Source: Melioribacteraceae bacterium
GTDB taxonomy: Bacteria; Bacteroidota; Ignavibacteria; Ignavibacteriales; Melioribacteraceae
Length of the DNA: 64,000 nt
Direction of reading: 5' to 3'
NCBI GenBank assembly: GCA_022181065.1
Contig: BQMY01000075.1
Location: 124,001 to 188,000 of the forward strand
Shown piece after piece: positions 43,842 to 52,566 of this stretch; within the stretch, counting starts at the first letter, position 1; the number at the start of each line of letters is the position of its first letter. The translations under genes were made by a program, and so were the position numbers. Under the pieces are notes generated by a model. It had not been told where the DNA came from and ran no database searches. It saw only the letters and a list, made by a program, of their open reading frames with translations.

Positions 43842-46800
43842 TCAATTCAGATACAGATCACCATTCTGTCCGCTCAAGCGTTTTGTATTGAAATAACCTG
43901 CCTTGTTTTCAAGCTGACTGGTTTTCCGGGTCAAATCTTCAACTGAATCAAGAATTTGTCTTACTGCCTGCTCGAATTCTTTATTTATATTATTTATACT
44001 TTCAACACTCATCACTATTTGTGTGCTGGCCGCGGCCTGCTCTTCGCTTGCGGTCGCTACCTGAACTATCACGCTGTTTAGCTCGCCTGAATTTTCATTT
44101 ATACGAGTGAGTACTTCGCCCGCTTTACTGACCAGTTTTATACCACTTTCAACCTCTTCTTTTTCCTCTTCAATTGAGTTGATAACCGTGGAAGTGTCCT
44201 TTTGGATTTGTTTGATCATTTTTGAAATATCATTGGTCGCGATGGTAGTTTTTTCACTAAGCTTACGAACTTCGTCAGCAACTATGGCAAAACCTCTTCC
44301 GTGTTCACCGGCACGGGCAGCCTCAATCGCGGCATTCAATGCGAGCAGATTGGTTTGATCCGCGATATCATTTATAACACTAATTATATCACCGATTTTT
44401 TCGCTGCTTTCACCAAGAGTGTGCACTAAACTGTTAGAGTTTGTTACAGAACTTTCGATAATCTGCATTTTGTCTATAACAGATTTAACAACTTTTTCTC
44501 CCTCTAAAGCATCTTGTCCCGCTTTTTCTGAAGATAGAGAGACAACTTCAATGTTGCGAGCAGTATCATTTATAGTTTTGTTCATTTGCTCAATTGAGGA
44601 CATAACTTCGTTAAGCTGCATACTCTGGTTCTCAACACCTCTGTGTACACCTTCAGCTTCATCCTGTATCTTTTTACCCGAGTTATTTGTGTTCTCAATT
44701 GTGATAACAAGGTCATCGAAAACTTCTTTTATGCGACTGATTGCATCGTTAAATCCGGCAAAAAGTTTACCAATATCATCGTTCAACTCATTTTTAAGCT
44801 CTACTGTCAGATCACCTTTCGCGAGTAAATTTATATTTTCAAGCATGTACGCGCTTCTTTCAGCAAGGTAATGTTTTTCATCCTCGATCATTTTTTTCGC
44901 TTTTTCCATCTCAGCCATCATATTATGAGCTTTCTCTTCATTTTTCTCAGCGAGTTTTTTGTTTTCTTCAGCGGCTTCCAGGTGCTTTTTCAGTTCTTGT
45001 TCCCGTGCTTCCATAAGTTTAACTCTTCTCCTGAAAAAGTAAACCGAGCCCGAAATAACAAATGCGGCTAATAGCAGGTAAAACCATACAGTCTGATAGA
45101 AAAACGCCTCAAATTCAAATTGCAGCGAACTTCCAGCCTCATTCCAAATGCCATCATTGTTACAGGCGATTACTTTAAACTCATAACTTCCCGGCGGAAT
45201 GTTATTGTAATAAGCTACTCTTCTTGTTCCAGCGTCAACCCAGTCGTCATCAAGTCCTTCAAGCATATATTTGAATTTTACATGCTCGGGAGATGAGTAA
45301 CTAAGCGCTGTGTAGTGAAATTCAAATTTTTCCTGTCCTGCTTCCACCACCAGTTCTTCAGATAGTTTGATGTTGTAATTATCCACCACAACTTGTTCGA
45401 TAATAACCGGAGGAATGTAGTCATTACTGGTAATTTTTGCCGGATTTATGGTTACAACACCCTTGATGGTTGGGAACCAGATATTTCCGGTTGAAGCTAA
45501 TATCCCGGCGGGTGAACCTGTACCGTTACACTCTGAAGATTTCATACCATCTTTTTTACCGTATGCTACTGTTTCAATAAGCTCTTCACCTTTACTGTAA
45601 CTCAACAAATCTGCTATTTTGACGGAATAAACACCTTTGTTGCAGCTTATCCAAAAGTTGCCGTAATTATCATCCACAAGTGCGAAGACAGGATCATCAA
45701 ACAAGCCATCTCTTACAGTAAAAGGACTTACGTTTCCATTTTGTATAAGATTTAATCCCGCGCTTGTTCCTGCCCAGATATTGCCTTTTTTATCTTCACT
45801 TATAACTCTGACTGTGTTGTTGCTAATACCCTCACTTTCGGTAAAGGTATTAATTACCCGACCATTGGATATTTGAGAAATTCCCCCACCTCTTGTTCCT
45901 ACCCACGCATTGCCACGGGAGTCATGTAATACGTCACGAACGTAAGAAGAAGCTAATCCGTTAGATGTAGTGTAGGTGATATCTGAAACTTTCCCGTTCG
46001 TAACTATATTGAGTCCTTTTGTAGTGCCGACCCACAAATTCCCGAAATTGTCCATATCAATCGAGCGTATTACATCGCTTAAAAGTCCATCATTCTCAGA
46101 CAAAACCGAGATTTTTCCGTTTGAAATTTTCACAAGTCCGCTGCCGTATGTCCCAACCCACATATTACCTTCACGATCTTCCTCGAAAGCGAAAATAACA
46201 TCATTGGGTAAACCTGACGCAGAATTTAATATTTCAACAGAGCCATCCTTTTTAATAATATTTACTCCACCGCCATCTGTTCCGATCCATATATCACCAT
46301 TACTTCTTTCGAAGATCGTCCATATGATATCATAATTCAGACCCTCATTCTGTGAATATGTAGTAAATTTGCCATCGCGAATCTTGGTTACACCTCCGCC
46401 GGCGGTACCAACCCACAGATTTTTTTCGAAATCCTCAAGTATTGTATAGACTGATTTTACCGGAAGGCCGTCAGATTCATCGAGAATTTTTATTTTTCCG
46501 TTCACAACTCGATTAAGGCCGTCAGAAGTACCTACCCACAATGTTCTGAAAGAGTCATAGAAGAAATATTTTACTTCGTCGGAGGAAAGACCATCATCAG
46601 AAGTTACATGTTCAACAATTGAATTGTTTCTGATACGAAAATAACCGTTGTTTTTAGTTCCCGCATAGATGCCATCCGGGGAGGCGAGAACTGAGAAAAA
46701 TTCCATTCCCGAGATTTCCGGGATATTTGGTGAAGTTACGCTTCCGTTATAAGTTGACAGACCGGATTCTGAAGCAATCCAGATTTTACCTGCATTATCG

Positions 46801-47348
46801 CAAGCCATTTCATGGATAGTATTTGAAGGCAATCCGTCAGATCCGGTTAAGAAGCGATTAACTTTATCGTCGCCAAGGATAGCTATACCATTCAGGTCGG
46901 TACCAATATAAATATTACCCTTTTTGTCTTCGATAATGCATTTTGCAAAACTGAGTTTTGTATCGGAATACGGGGTATAAAAAGTGCCCTTACTGTAATA
47001 TACCACACCTCCGCCGTTAGTGGCAATCCACAAACGGTTTTGCGAATCCTCATAAATATCATTTATAAAGTTTTCCTGGAGAATATCAGTATTGATCTTG
47101 TTAAAAACTTTAAATGATACACCATCAAAACGTGCCAGACCCTCTTCTGTGGCAAACCAGAGATACCCGTCCTGTGTTTGAATTATCTCCCTTACCGAGT
47201 TTTGGGGGAGTCCATGATCGGTTTGCCATGATTTTATCAAATACTGGGATAAATCTTTGTTTGGATCAAGCCCGTTCCGAGAATAAAATGAAACATTAAA
47301 TGAAAGAAATAGAAAAATGCCGATTAATAGTTTCCTGCTTTTAATCAT
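43842..47348 (-). CDS. Reg_prop/Y_Y_Y sensor fused to a methyl-accepting chemotaxis domain
   Basis: 1168 residues. Signal peptide, then many two-component-regulator propeller repeats ([31 protein letters not shown] and similar D-x-x-G-x-x-W-x-G-T units) to about residue 660, a Y_Y_Y domain (about 680-745: [37 protein letters not shown]), one membrane segment (about 752-775), a Lys/Glu-rich coiled coil, a HAMP-like segment ([10 protein letters not shown], about 841) and the MCP signalling hairpin ([20 protein letters not shown] and following, about 989). Such periplasmic propellers normally feed histidine kinases; here the output would be CheA/CheW control. No CheB/CheR tether pentapeptide at the C-terminus. 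No che genes nearby. Ligand unknown. Confidence 0.9.
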   Translation of the reverse strand: MIKSRKLLIGIFLFLSFNVSFYSRNGLDPNKDLSQYLIKSWQTDHGLPQNSVREIIQTQDGYLWFATEEGLARFDGVSFKVFNKINTDILQENFINDIYEDSQNRLWIATNGGGVVYYSKGTFYTPYSDTKLSFAKCIIEDKKGNIYIGTDLNGIAILGDDKVNRFLTGSDGLPSNTIHEMACDNAGKIWIASESGLSTYNGSVTSPNIPEISGMEFFSVLASPDGIYAGTKNNGYFRIRNNSIVEHVTSDDGLSSDEVKYFFYDSFRTLWVGTSDGLNRVVNGKIKILDESDGLPVKSVYTILEDFEKNLWVGTAGGGVTKIRDGKFTTYSQNEGLNYDIIWTIFERSNGDIWIGTDGGGVNIIKKDGSVEILNSASGLPNDVIFAFEEDREGNMWVGTYGSGLVKISNGKISVLSENDGLLSDVIRSIDMDNFGNLWVGTTKGLNIVTNGKVSDITYTTSNGLASSYVRDVLHDSRGNAWVGTRGGGISQISNGRVINTFTESEGISNNTVRVISEDKKGNIWAGTSAGLNLIQNGNVSPFTVRDGLFDDPVFALVDDNYGNFWISCNKGVYSVKIADLLSYSKGEELIETVAYGKKDGMKSSECNGTGSPAGILASTGNIWFPTIKGVVTINPAKITSNDYIPPVIIEQVVVDNYNIKLSEELVVEAGQEKFEFHYTALSYSSPEHVKFKYMLEGLDDDWVDAGTRRVAYYNNIPPGSYEFKVIACNNDGIWNEAGSSLQFEFEAFFYQTVWFYLLLAAFVISGSVYFFRRRVKLMEAREQELKKHLEAAEENKKLAEKNEEKAHNMMAEMEKAKKMIEDEKHYLAERSAYMLENINLLAKGDLTVELKNELNDDIGKLFAGFNDAISRIKEVFDDLVITIENTNNSGKKIQDEAEGVHRGVENQSMQLNEVMSSIEQMNKTINDTARNIEVVSLSSEKAGQDALEGEKVVKSVIDKMQIIESSVTNSNSLVHTLGESSEKIGDIISVINDIADQTNLLALNAAIEAARAGEHGRGFAIVADEVRKLSEKTTIATNDISKMIKQIQKDTSTVINSIEEEKEEVESGIKLVSKAGEVLTRINENSGELNSVIVQVATASEEQAAASTQIVMSVESINNINKEFEQAVRQILDSVEDLTRKTSQLENKAGYFNTKRLSGQNGDLYLN

Positions 47349-47577
47349 ACCCTTAGTACCCTTATAACTGTATAAATGGAATAATAGTTATAGTGAATTA
47401 TCGAAGAATTGTTTAAGAAGTTTAATGGTTATTAACCGGCTTAAAAGTATTTTATATTTATAAACCGATATTTTACTCGCTAAAATAAATTTTACTTGAA
47501 TATATTCGATAATTACAATATAATTTGTTTTACAGACTAAAAGATTATTGCTTAAAAACAGATAACGAGGTTCTAAT

Positions 47578-48957
47578 ATGCCTGTTAGAATATTGATTGT
47601 TACATTATTATTGAGTATCACATTGTTTTCACAGGATCATTCCGAGTTTGTAGAAGGTCCTTTTGATTCACCACAGGAAGTAACAGAAACATGTTTAATG
47701 TGTCATGACGAAGTAGGTGAGGATATACTTCATACGCGTCACTGGAATTGGTTTGGAAGAGGAACTCACCCTGACAAAGCGAAATTTTCAGGTGCCGGAA
47801 AGACGAACATAATCAACAATTTTTGTATTGCAACACCCTCAAATATGCCGAGATGTACCAGCTGTCATATAGGATATGGCTGGAAAGATAATACTTTCGA
47901 TCATAGCGATCCCTCAAATATTGATTGCCTTGTTTGCCATGATCAGACCGGGGAATACAAAAAAATTCCTACGGGCGCCGGCATGCCTTTCAAAGAAGTT
48001 GATCTTTTGAAAGTTGCTCAGAATGTTGGTCCTACATCCAGAGCCAACTGCGGAAAATGTCACTTTGACGGGGGCGGAGGAGTTGGTGTCAAACATGGCG
48101 ATATGGATGATACCCTTTATGATCCTTCCGAGGAAATGGATGTTCACATGGGAGGTATGGAGTTTAACTGTACCGAATGCCACACAGTAGAAAATCATGT
48201 AATAGCGGGTGCAAGCCACGGTTCAATGAATTTGGGTAAAAATCATATTGAATGCGCCGATTGTCATGAAGGTGAAATTCATGAGCTTAAGGTGATTGAT
48301 AAACATACCGCTTCGCTTGCCTGCGAAACCTGCCACATTCCTGAATACGGAAGAGGCTTACCCACCAAAACTTACTGGAACTGGGAAACCGCGGGGCAGG
48401 ATATTGAACCGGAAAAAGATAAATACGGTAAAGAAACATATATGAAGAAAAAAGGTACTTTTGAGTGGGGCATGGATGTAACACCTTATTATTCCTGGTA
48501 CGATGGTACTGCTGAATATCAGTTGATCGGAGATAAAGTTAATTCAGCTGAACCTGTTCAATTAAATCAACTCAATGGCGATATCACGAATAAAAAAGCA
48601 AAAATCACTCCGTTCAAGGTTATGCGCGGAAAACAGCCTTATGATCCTGAAAATGACTTGATGATTGTTCCAAATTTGTTCGGTAAAAAAGGTTTCTGGA
48701 AGACTTTTAACTGGGTGAGCGCTTCGGAGATAGGAATGAAATCTGTTGGTCTTCCATTTTCGGGAGATGTTAAATTTGTTGAGACAGAAATGTACTGGCC
48801 AATAAATCATATGGTACCACCGGCAAGTGAAGCCCTCAAATGTACTTCATGTCACGGTAAAGCAGGTACTCGTATGGATTGGGAAAAACTTGGATATAAA
48901 GATGGTGACCCGATAAAGACAAGAGGCAGATTTACAAATGAATGGGTTAAGAAGTAG
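47578..48957 (+). CDS. Octaheme c-type cytochrome (tetrathionate reductase-family)
   Basis: Signal peptide MPVRILIVTLLLSITLFSQ and eight C-x2-C-H heme sites: CLMCH (39-43), CTSCH, CLVCH, CGKCH, CTECH, CADCH, CETCH and, far downstream near the C-terminus, CTSCH. The segments RHWNWFGRGTHP, NNFCIATPSNMPRC, GLPTKTYWNWETAGQD and YWPINHMVPPASEALKC match the octaheme tetrathionate reductase family, whose members can reduce tetrathionate, nitrite or hydroxylamine in vitro. Soluble periplasmic, 459 aa; no membrane quinol-oxidising partner is adjacent. Divergent from the MCP-like sensor and convergent with a histidine kinase. Confidence 0.9.
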   Translation: MPVRILIVTLLLSITLFSQDHSEFVEGPFDSPQEVTETCLMCHDEVGEDILHTRHWNWFGRGTHPDKAKFSGAGKTNIINNFCIATPSNMPRCTSCHIGYGWKDNTFDHSDPSNIDCLVCHDQTGEYKKIPTGAGMPFKEVDLLKVAQNVGPTSRANCGKCHFDGGGGVGVKHGDMDDTLYDPSEEMDVHMGGMEFNCTECHTVENHVIAGASHGSMNLGKNHIECADCHEGEIHELKVIDKHTASLACETCHIPEYGRGLPTKTYWNWETAGQDIEPEKDKYGKETYMKKKGTFEWGMDVTPYYSWYDGTAEYQLIGDKVNSAEPVQLNQLNGDITNKKAKITPFKVMRGKQPYDPENDLMIVPNLFGKKGFWKTFNWVSASEIGMKSVGLPFSGDVKFVETEMYWPINHMVPPASEALKCTSCHGKAGTRMDWEKLGYKDGDPIKTRGRFTNEWVKK

Positions 48958-48968
48958 TTGAAATAATT

Positions 48969-50267
48969 TTATTTAGCATCGAAAGTGAGAATAAACTTAC
49001 TGCCTTTGTTTTTCTCGCTTTCGACTTCAATTTTGATGTTATTTATATCACAATAAGATTTTACGAGAGATAGACCTAAACCGCTGCCATCAAATTTACG
49101 GGTATATCCTGTATCTTCCTGTGTGAATGGTTTGAAAATTTCAGCCATAAATTCTTTACTCATTCCAATACCTGAATCTTCGACAAAAATATTTATTTTA
49201 CCATCGGTGTCAGTTTTACAAATCACTTTTACATAACCGCTATTAGTATATTTTATCGCGTTATCGACCAGATTGGAAAGGATCTGTACAACACTGTACT
49301 GGTCACCATTGATATACAGGTTATCAATATCACATTCGGAAATTAGCTCCAGATTTTTATTTACAGCCAGTGCCCGGTATTCTCTTGTTAAGTTTGAGAT
49401 AATCTCAATTAGATTAATATCCTCAAAAATGGGGTTAAATGCTTTATTTTGAACTTCTGATACATTTAACAATAAATCTATGGTACGAACGAGTCGGCCG
49501 CCTGAAATTTCTATTGAATTAAAATACTCCTTCAGTTCTTCTTCAGGCGTATTGTTTTCAAATGTCGCTTCTTTTACGAGGGAGATAAAACTCAACATTC
49601 CCGCAAGGGGTGAACGGATTTCATGGGACACCTGAGCAAGAAATTCACTCTTTACTTTATCGGAGTACTCGGCAGCTTCTTTAGCGCGGATGAGTTGAGT
49701 TTCCGTTAGTTTCCGTTTTTGTATCTCATCCTCGAGATCGGAATTTTTATGAAGCAGGTTCACAAACAGTTGCGAATTCTCAAGTCTTAATGCTACCTGA
49801 TTGGATACTAATTGAAGCAGGTGGAGTTCTGATGAAGTAAAATCTCTCTTGATCTCTATTCTGTATATGCCGATTATTCCAATCTCTTTTTTATCCGCGA
49901 TCAGAGGGGCGCCAGCATATGAAACAAATTTTAATTCGTTTTTTCTTTTATTCAGTTGAGATTTTATAATTGGCTCGGCATTTATATCGTAAACCGATTG
50001 AGGTTTAAATGTTTCGAAGATTCTTTTAGCCAAACCTTCATATTTGTGAAGTACGGGGGTCAATTTTTCCTGAGGCACACCATATGAACCAAGTATGTAT
50101 AACTCTTCACCTTTGATAAACCTGATAACACATGCATCAACCTCAAAAATTTCTGTAACTTTTTGAGAAATTTGATTAGCGTGTTCGTTGCTTTCCAGAT
50201 CGTTAAGTATATAGCTACTTAACTCGGATATTTCCTGAAGTTTTGCAAAATACTGTTCATTGGTCAT
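48969..50267 (-). CDS. GAF-domain sensor histidine kinase (cytoplasmic)
   Basis: 432 residues with no signal peptide or membrane segment. GAF domain at about 25-170 (AGAPLIADKKEIGIIGIYRIE), coiled coil (LLHKNSDLEDEIQKRKLTETQL), HisKA with phosphoacceptor His in FLAQVSHEIRSPLAGMLSF, and HATPase_c with N-box LSNLVDNAIKYTNSGY, G1 EDSGIGMS and G2 GSGLGLSLVKSYC. No receiver or response-regulator gene is adjacent, so it is an orphan kinase. It may sense a small molecule or redox signal through GAF. Converges on the octaheme cytochrome gene with an 11-nt gap. Confidence 0.93.
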   Translation of the reverse strand: MTNEQYFAKLQEISELSSYILNDLESNEHANQISQKVTEIFEVDACVIRFIKGEELYILGSYGVPQEKLTPVLHKYEGLAKRIFETFKPQSVYDINAEPIIKSQLNKRKNELKFVSYAGAPLIADKKEIGIIGIYRIEIKRDFTSSELHLLQLVSNQVALRLENSQLFVNLLHKNSDLEDEIQKRKLTETQLIRAKEAAEYSDKVKSEFLAQVSHEIRSPLAGMLSFISLVKEATFENNTPEEELKEYFNSIEISGGRLVRTIDLLLNVSEVQNKAFNPIFEDINLIEIISNLTREYRALAVNKNLELISECDIDNLYINGDQYSVVQILSNLVDNAIKYTNSGYVKVICKTDTDGKINIFVEDSGIGMSKEFMAEIFKPFTQEDTGYTRKFDGSGLGLSLVKSYCDINNIKIEVESEKNKGSKFILTFDAK

Positions 50268-50387
50268 ACGAAAATTAAATGATCTTCAAGTTGTGTTGTG
50301 TAAGGCTAAGATATAAATTTTCTTTGTAAAAAACATTCCGAATTTTGATACTTTTAATTTAGTTTTTTGGGAACCCGTGTACAATCA

Positions 50388-50415
50388 TAAAAAAAACCGG
50401 GTCTAAAACCCGGTT
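50388..50415 (-). terminator. Intrinsic terminator of the S66 peptidase gene (distal stem-loop)
   Basis: Reading leftward, AACCGGGT ... ACCCGGTT is followed by a run of eight T. The gene-proximal copy (50623-50643) lacks such a run on this strand. Confidence 0.65.
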
Positions 50416-50647
50416 TAATCTTCTGACAAAATCATTTCGTTACAAAGTCCTCCTTGGAAGGAGGTGGATTCCGACGTAAGTTGACTTATTCCATTTTTTG
50501 TGACTTTTGGTCATCCCCCATCAAAAAATCCGCCTATGGCGGAGTGATTTCCCCCTTCAAACCTGTGCGCCTCAGGCGTAAGGGGGACGTGAACATCAAC
50601 AACCAAGTTTTTCAACATTCTCAACCGGGCTAAAAACCCGGATTAAT
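50388..50647. repeat. Terminator-split repeat element, copy 2
   Basis: Direct repeats 50395-50419 and 50623-50647 (21 of 25 identical) each hold an AACCGGG ... CCCGG stem-loop and enclose a 203-bp core that matches copy 1 in the same orientation from ACAAAATC through AAGTCCTCCTT, GGTGGATTCCGACGTAAG, TTTTGGTCATCCCCCATCA and GGCGGAGTGATTTCCCCCTT. The right-hand hairpin is interrupted by a 22-nt insert including the 18-mer AAACCTGTGCGCCTCAGG. No gene in the 398-nt gap. Confidence 0.75.
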
Positions 50648-50665
50648 TTTTAATGAAATTCTGAG

Positions 50666-51607
50666 CTAAATTACAGCGGCCTCGGTAAATTCAATAAACT
50701 TTCTGGAAGTATTCAATTTAACATTGAGACCATAAGGGATAGTAATGTTCTGTCTGATATGTCCATGCTTAATATTGTAGAAAACAGGAATATCCATATC
50801 TGTAAAGAAATCGGCAATAACTTCATTTAGTGAAAGAGTAGCGTTTTTATCATCATCGTCATAACAATCAACAAATCTGCCGAGGATGATACCTTTCGCT
50901 TTTTCAAAAACACCGGCGAGACGCAATTGGTTAAACATTCTGTCAACCCGGAAGGGTGCTTCACCAATTTCTTCGATCAGCAATATTTTGTCAGTATAAT
51001 CCGGTTCATATTTGGTACCCAGGAGGGAACAGATCAGGGACAGATTACCACCAATTATCTGACCTTCACTTCTCCCATGCGAAAGGATATAAAAGTTTTC
51101 GTCTTCGGGGTTGCGGAGTTTTCCAATTTTGTTTTTTGATGTAAGGGTTGACCAGAAAATTTCTTCCGCAAATGGATCAACTTCGTCATGGAAATCAACA
51201 GCAACCATTGGTCCGGCAAATGTTACCAGGCCGGTATATTTCATGAAGGCAGTCTGTAGAGCTGTGATATCACTATAGCCGACAAATATCTTCGGGTTTT
51301 TCTTGATCAGATCGTAATCAATCCGATCCAGCAATCTTCCCGAACCGTACCCGCCTCTTACACAAAAAATTGCTTTTACTTCTTTATCGCCGAACATGTC
51401 GTGTAAGTCCTCAAGGCGTTGATCGTCAGTGCCGGCAAGATATCCTCTCTGCGATCCGACATTCTTTCCAACTTTAACGTTGTATCCCATATTTTCGAGA
51501 TAAGATACACCTTTATTTATACGTGATAAATCCGCTGGAAGTGAAGCGGGAGTTACCAATCCAATCAAATCACCTTTGTCAAGTTTACGGGGTTTTACGA
51601 TATTCAT
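50666..51607 (-). CDS. S66-family peptidase (LD-carboxypeptidase-like)
   Basis: Serine peptidase family that trims murein tetrapeptides or cleaves microcin-like peptides. N-terminus LIGLVTPASL, FCVRGGYGSGRLL and the nucleophile Ser112 in VGYSDITAL are typical; Glu and His of the Ser-Glu-His triad are expected in ILLIEEIGEAPFRVDRM and FYNIKHGHIRQN. 313 aa from the ATG at 51607; a GTG three codons upstream is possible. Cytoplasmic, as for LdcA in murein recycling. Transcribed alone, with the repeat-split terminator behind it. Confidence 0.9.
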   Translation of the reverse strand: MNIVKPRKLDKGDLIGLVTPASLPADLSRINKGVSYLENMGYNVKVGKNVGSQRGYLAGTDDQRLEDLHDMFGDKEVKAIFCVRGGYGSGRLLDRIDYDLIKKNPKIFVGYSDITALQTAFMKYTGLVTFAGPMVAVDFHDEVDPFAEEIFWSTLTSKNKIGKLRNPEDENFYILSHGRSEGQIIGGNLSLICSLLGTKYEPDYTDKILLIEEIGEAPFRVDRMFNQLRLAGVFEKAKGIILGRFVDCYDDDDKNATLSLNEVIADFFTDMDIPVFYNIKHGHIRQNITIPYGLNVKLNTSRKFIEFTEAAVI

Positions 51608-51753
51608 ACAATCCACAACTAATTTAAAAATGTCTTAAAATAAACTATTTATCGGGAATAGATATTCACTCAAGTGTAAAAGATATAAGATTTCTAATAT
51701 ATAATCTTAACTATATCTTTGCAAGCAAAAGGCGCAATATATCATTCAGTTGA

Positions 51754-52551
51754 CTAATTGTGAGCATTCACCAGCTTATTGAAAAAACGGAGGTGCCTGC
51801 CAACAGCTTCACGCCAGAAATCCCTGTTATGCTTTCCGGGACGTGAAATAAATGTACATTTAACCTTTTGATCGAGGCAGGCTTTCATAAATTTTTTATT
51901 TACTTCATATGCAAAATCCTCGGTGCCACACTCAACTATTACCTCTTTTTCTGTATCAATAATATTGCCGATAAGATTTATAGCGGAATTATTTTCCCAA
52001 GCGTCGGGGTAATCCTTGATTGAACCAATTCCGTCGCGAATACTCCACCTGTCGGGAAAATGTGTTAAATCGAGAATACCGCTCATTGATCCGGCAGCAC
52101 GGAAATAATCTTTCTTTTTAAGGAATATGGTTATCGCACCATGCCCCCCCATACTTAACCCGGTTATAAAAACTTCATCTTTCGGATATTGGTACTTTTT
52201 TTCAATCGCCGGCGCAACATCATTCCAGAAATGTTTTTCGTATTGTACGTTTGGTTTCAACGGACTGTCGACGTACCAGGAGTCGTTAAATCCATCCGGA
52301 CAAACAATAATAAATCCAAACTCGTTAGCTAACGAATCGAGGTTGCTTATTTCATCCCAGTATGACCAATAGCCCGTCCAGCCGTGCAGCAGATAAACAA
52401 GAGGATAGGTTTGCTGATCGGAATAATCATCCGGTGTAACTATCAAAACAGTGTCGGGATGGGGGATGTAATCAGCCTGAAAGATCAGAGTATCGCGTTG
52501 CGCGTAAATGTTAAGAGTAATAAGAACAAGTATTAGCAAAGATTTTTTCAT
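51754..52551 (-). CDS. Secreted alpha/beta-hydrolase esterase (esterase D/tributyrin esterase type)
   Basis: Signal peptide MKKSLLILVLITLNIYAQ; then an alpha/beta-hydrolase with oxyanion-region YLLHGWTGYW, nucleophile elbow GLSMGGHGA and a C-terminal catalytic His in PGKHNRDFW; the acid is probably the Asp in ECGTEDFAY. 265 aa, matching the putative esterase (PF00756) family that includes esterase D and feruloyl esterases. GCGGA 8 nt before the ATG supports the start. It is the last gene after the two radical-SAM genes, separated by only 15 nt. Confidence 0.85.
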   Translation of the reverse strand: MKKSLLILVLITLNIYAQRDTLIFQADYIPHPDTVLIVTPDDYSDQQTYPLVYLLHGWTGYWSYWDEISNLDSLANEFGFIIVCPDGFNDSWYVDSPLKPNVQYEKHFWNDVAPAIEKKYQYPKDEVFITGLSMGGHGAITIFLKKKDYFRAAGSMSGILDLTHFPDRWSIRDGIGSIKDYPDAWENNSAINLIGNIIDTEKEVIVECGTEDFAYEVNKKFMKACLDQKVKCTFISRPGKHNRDFWREAVGRHLRFFNKLVNAHN

Positions 52552-52566
52552 TTGTGATCCGCCTCG

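Noticed and set aside
47578-48957. Classification as NrfA-type nitrite reductase or hydroxylamine oxidoreductase
   Set aside because: There is no CxxCK heme and no HAO crosslink Tyr context; the spacing with a late eighth CxxCH fits the octaheme tetrathionate reductase family better.
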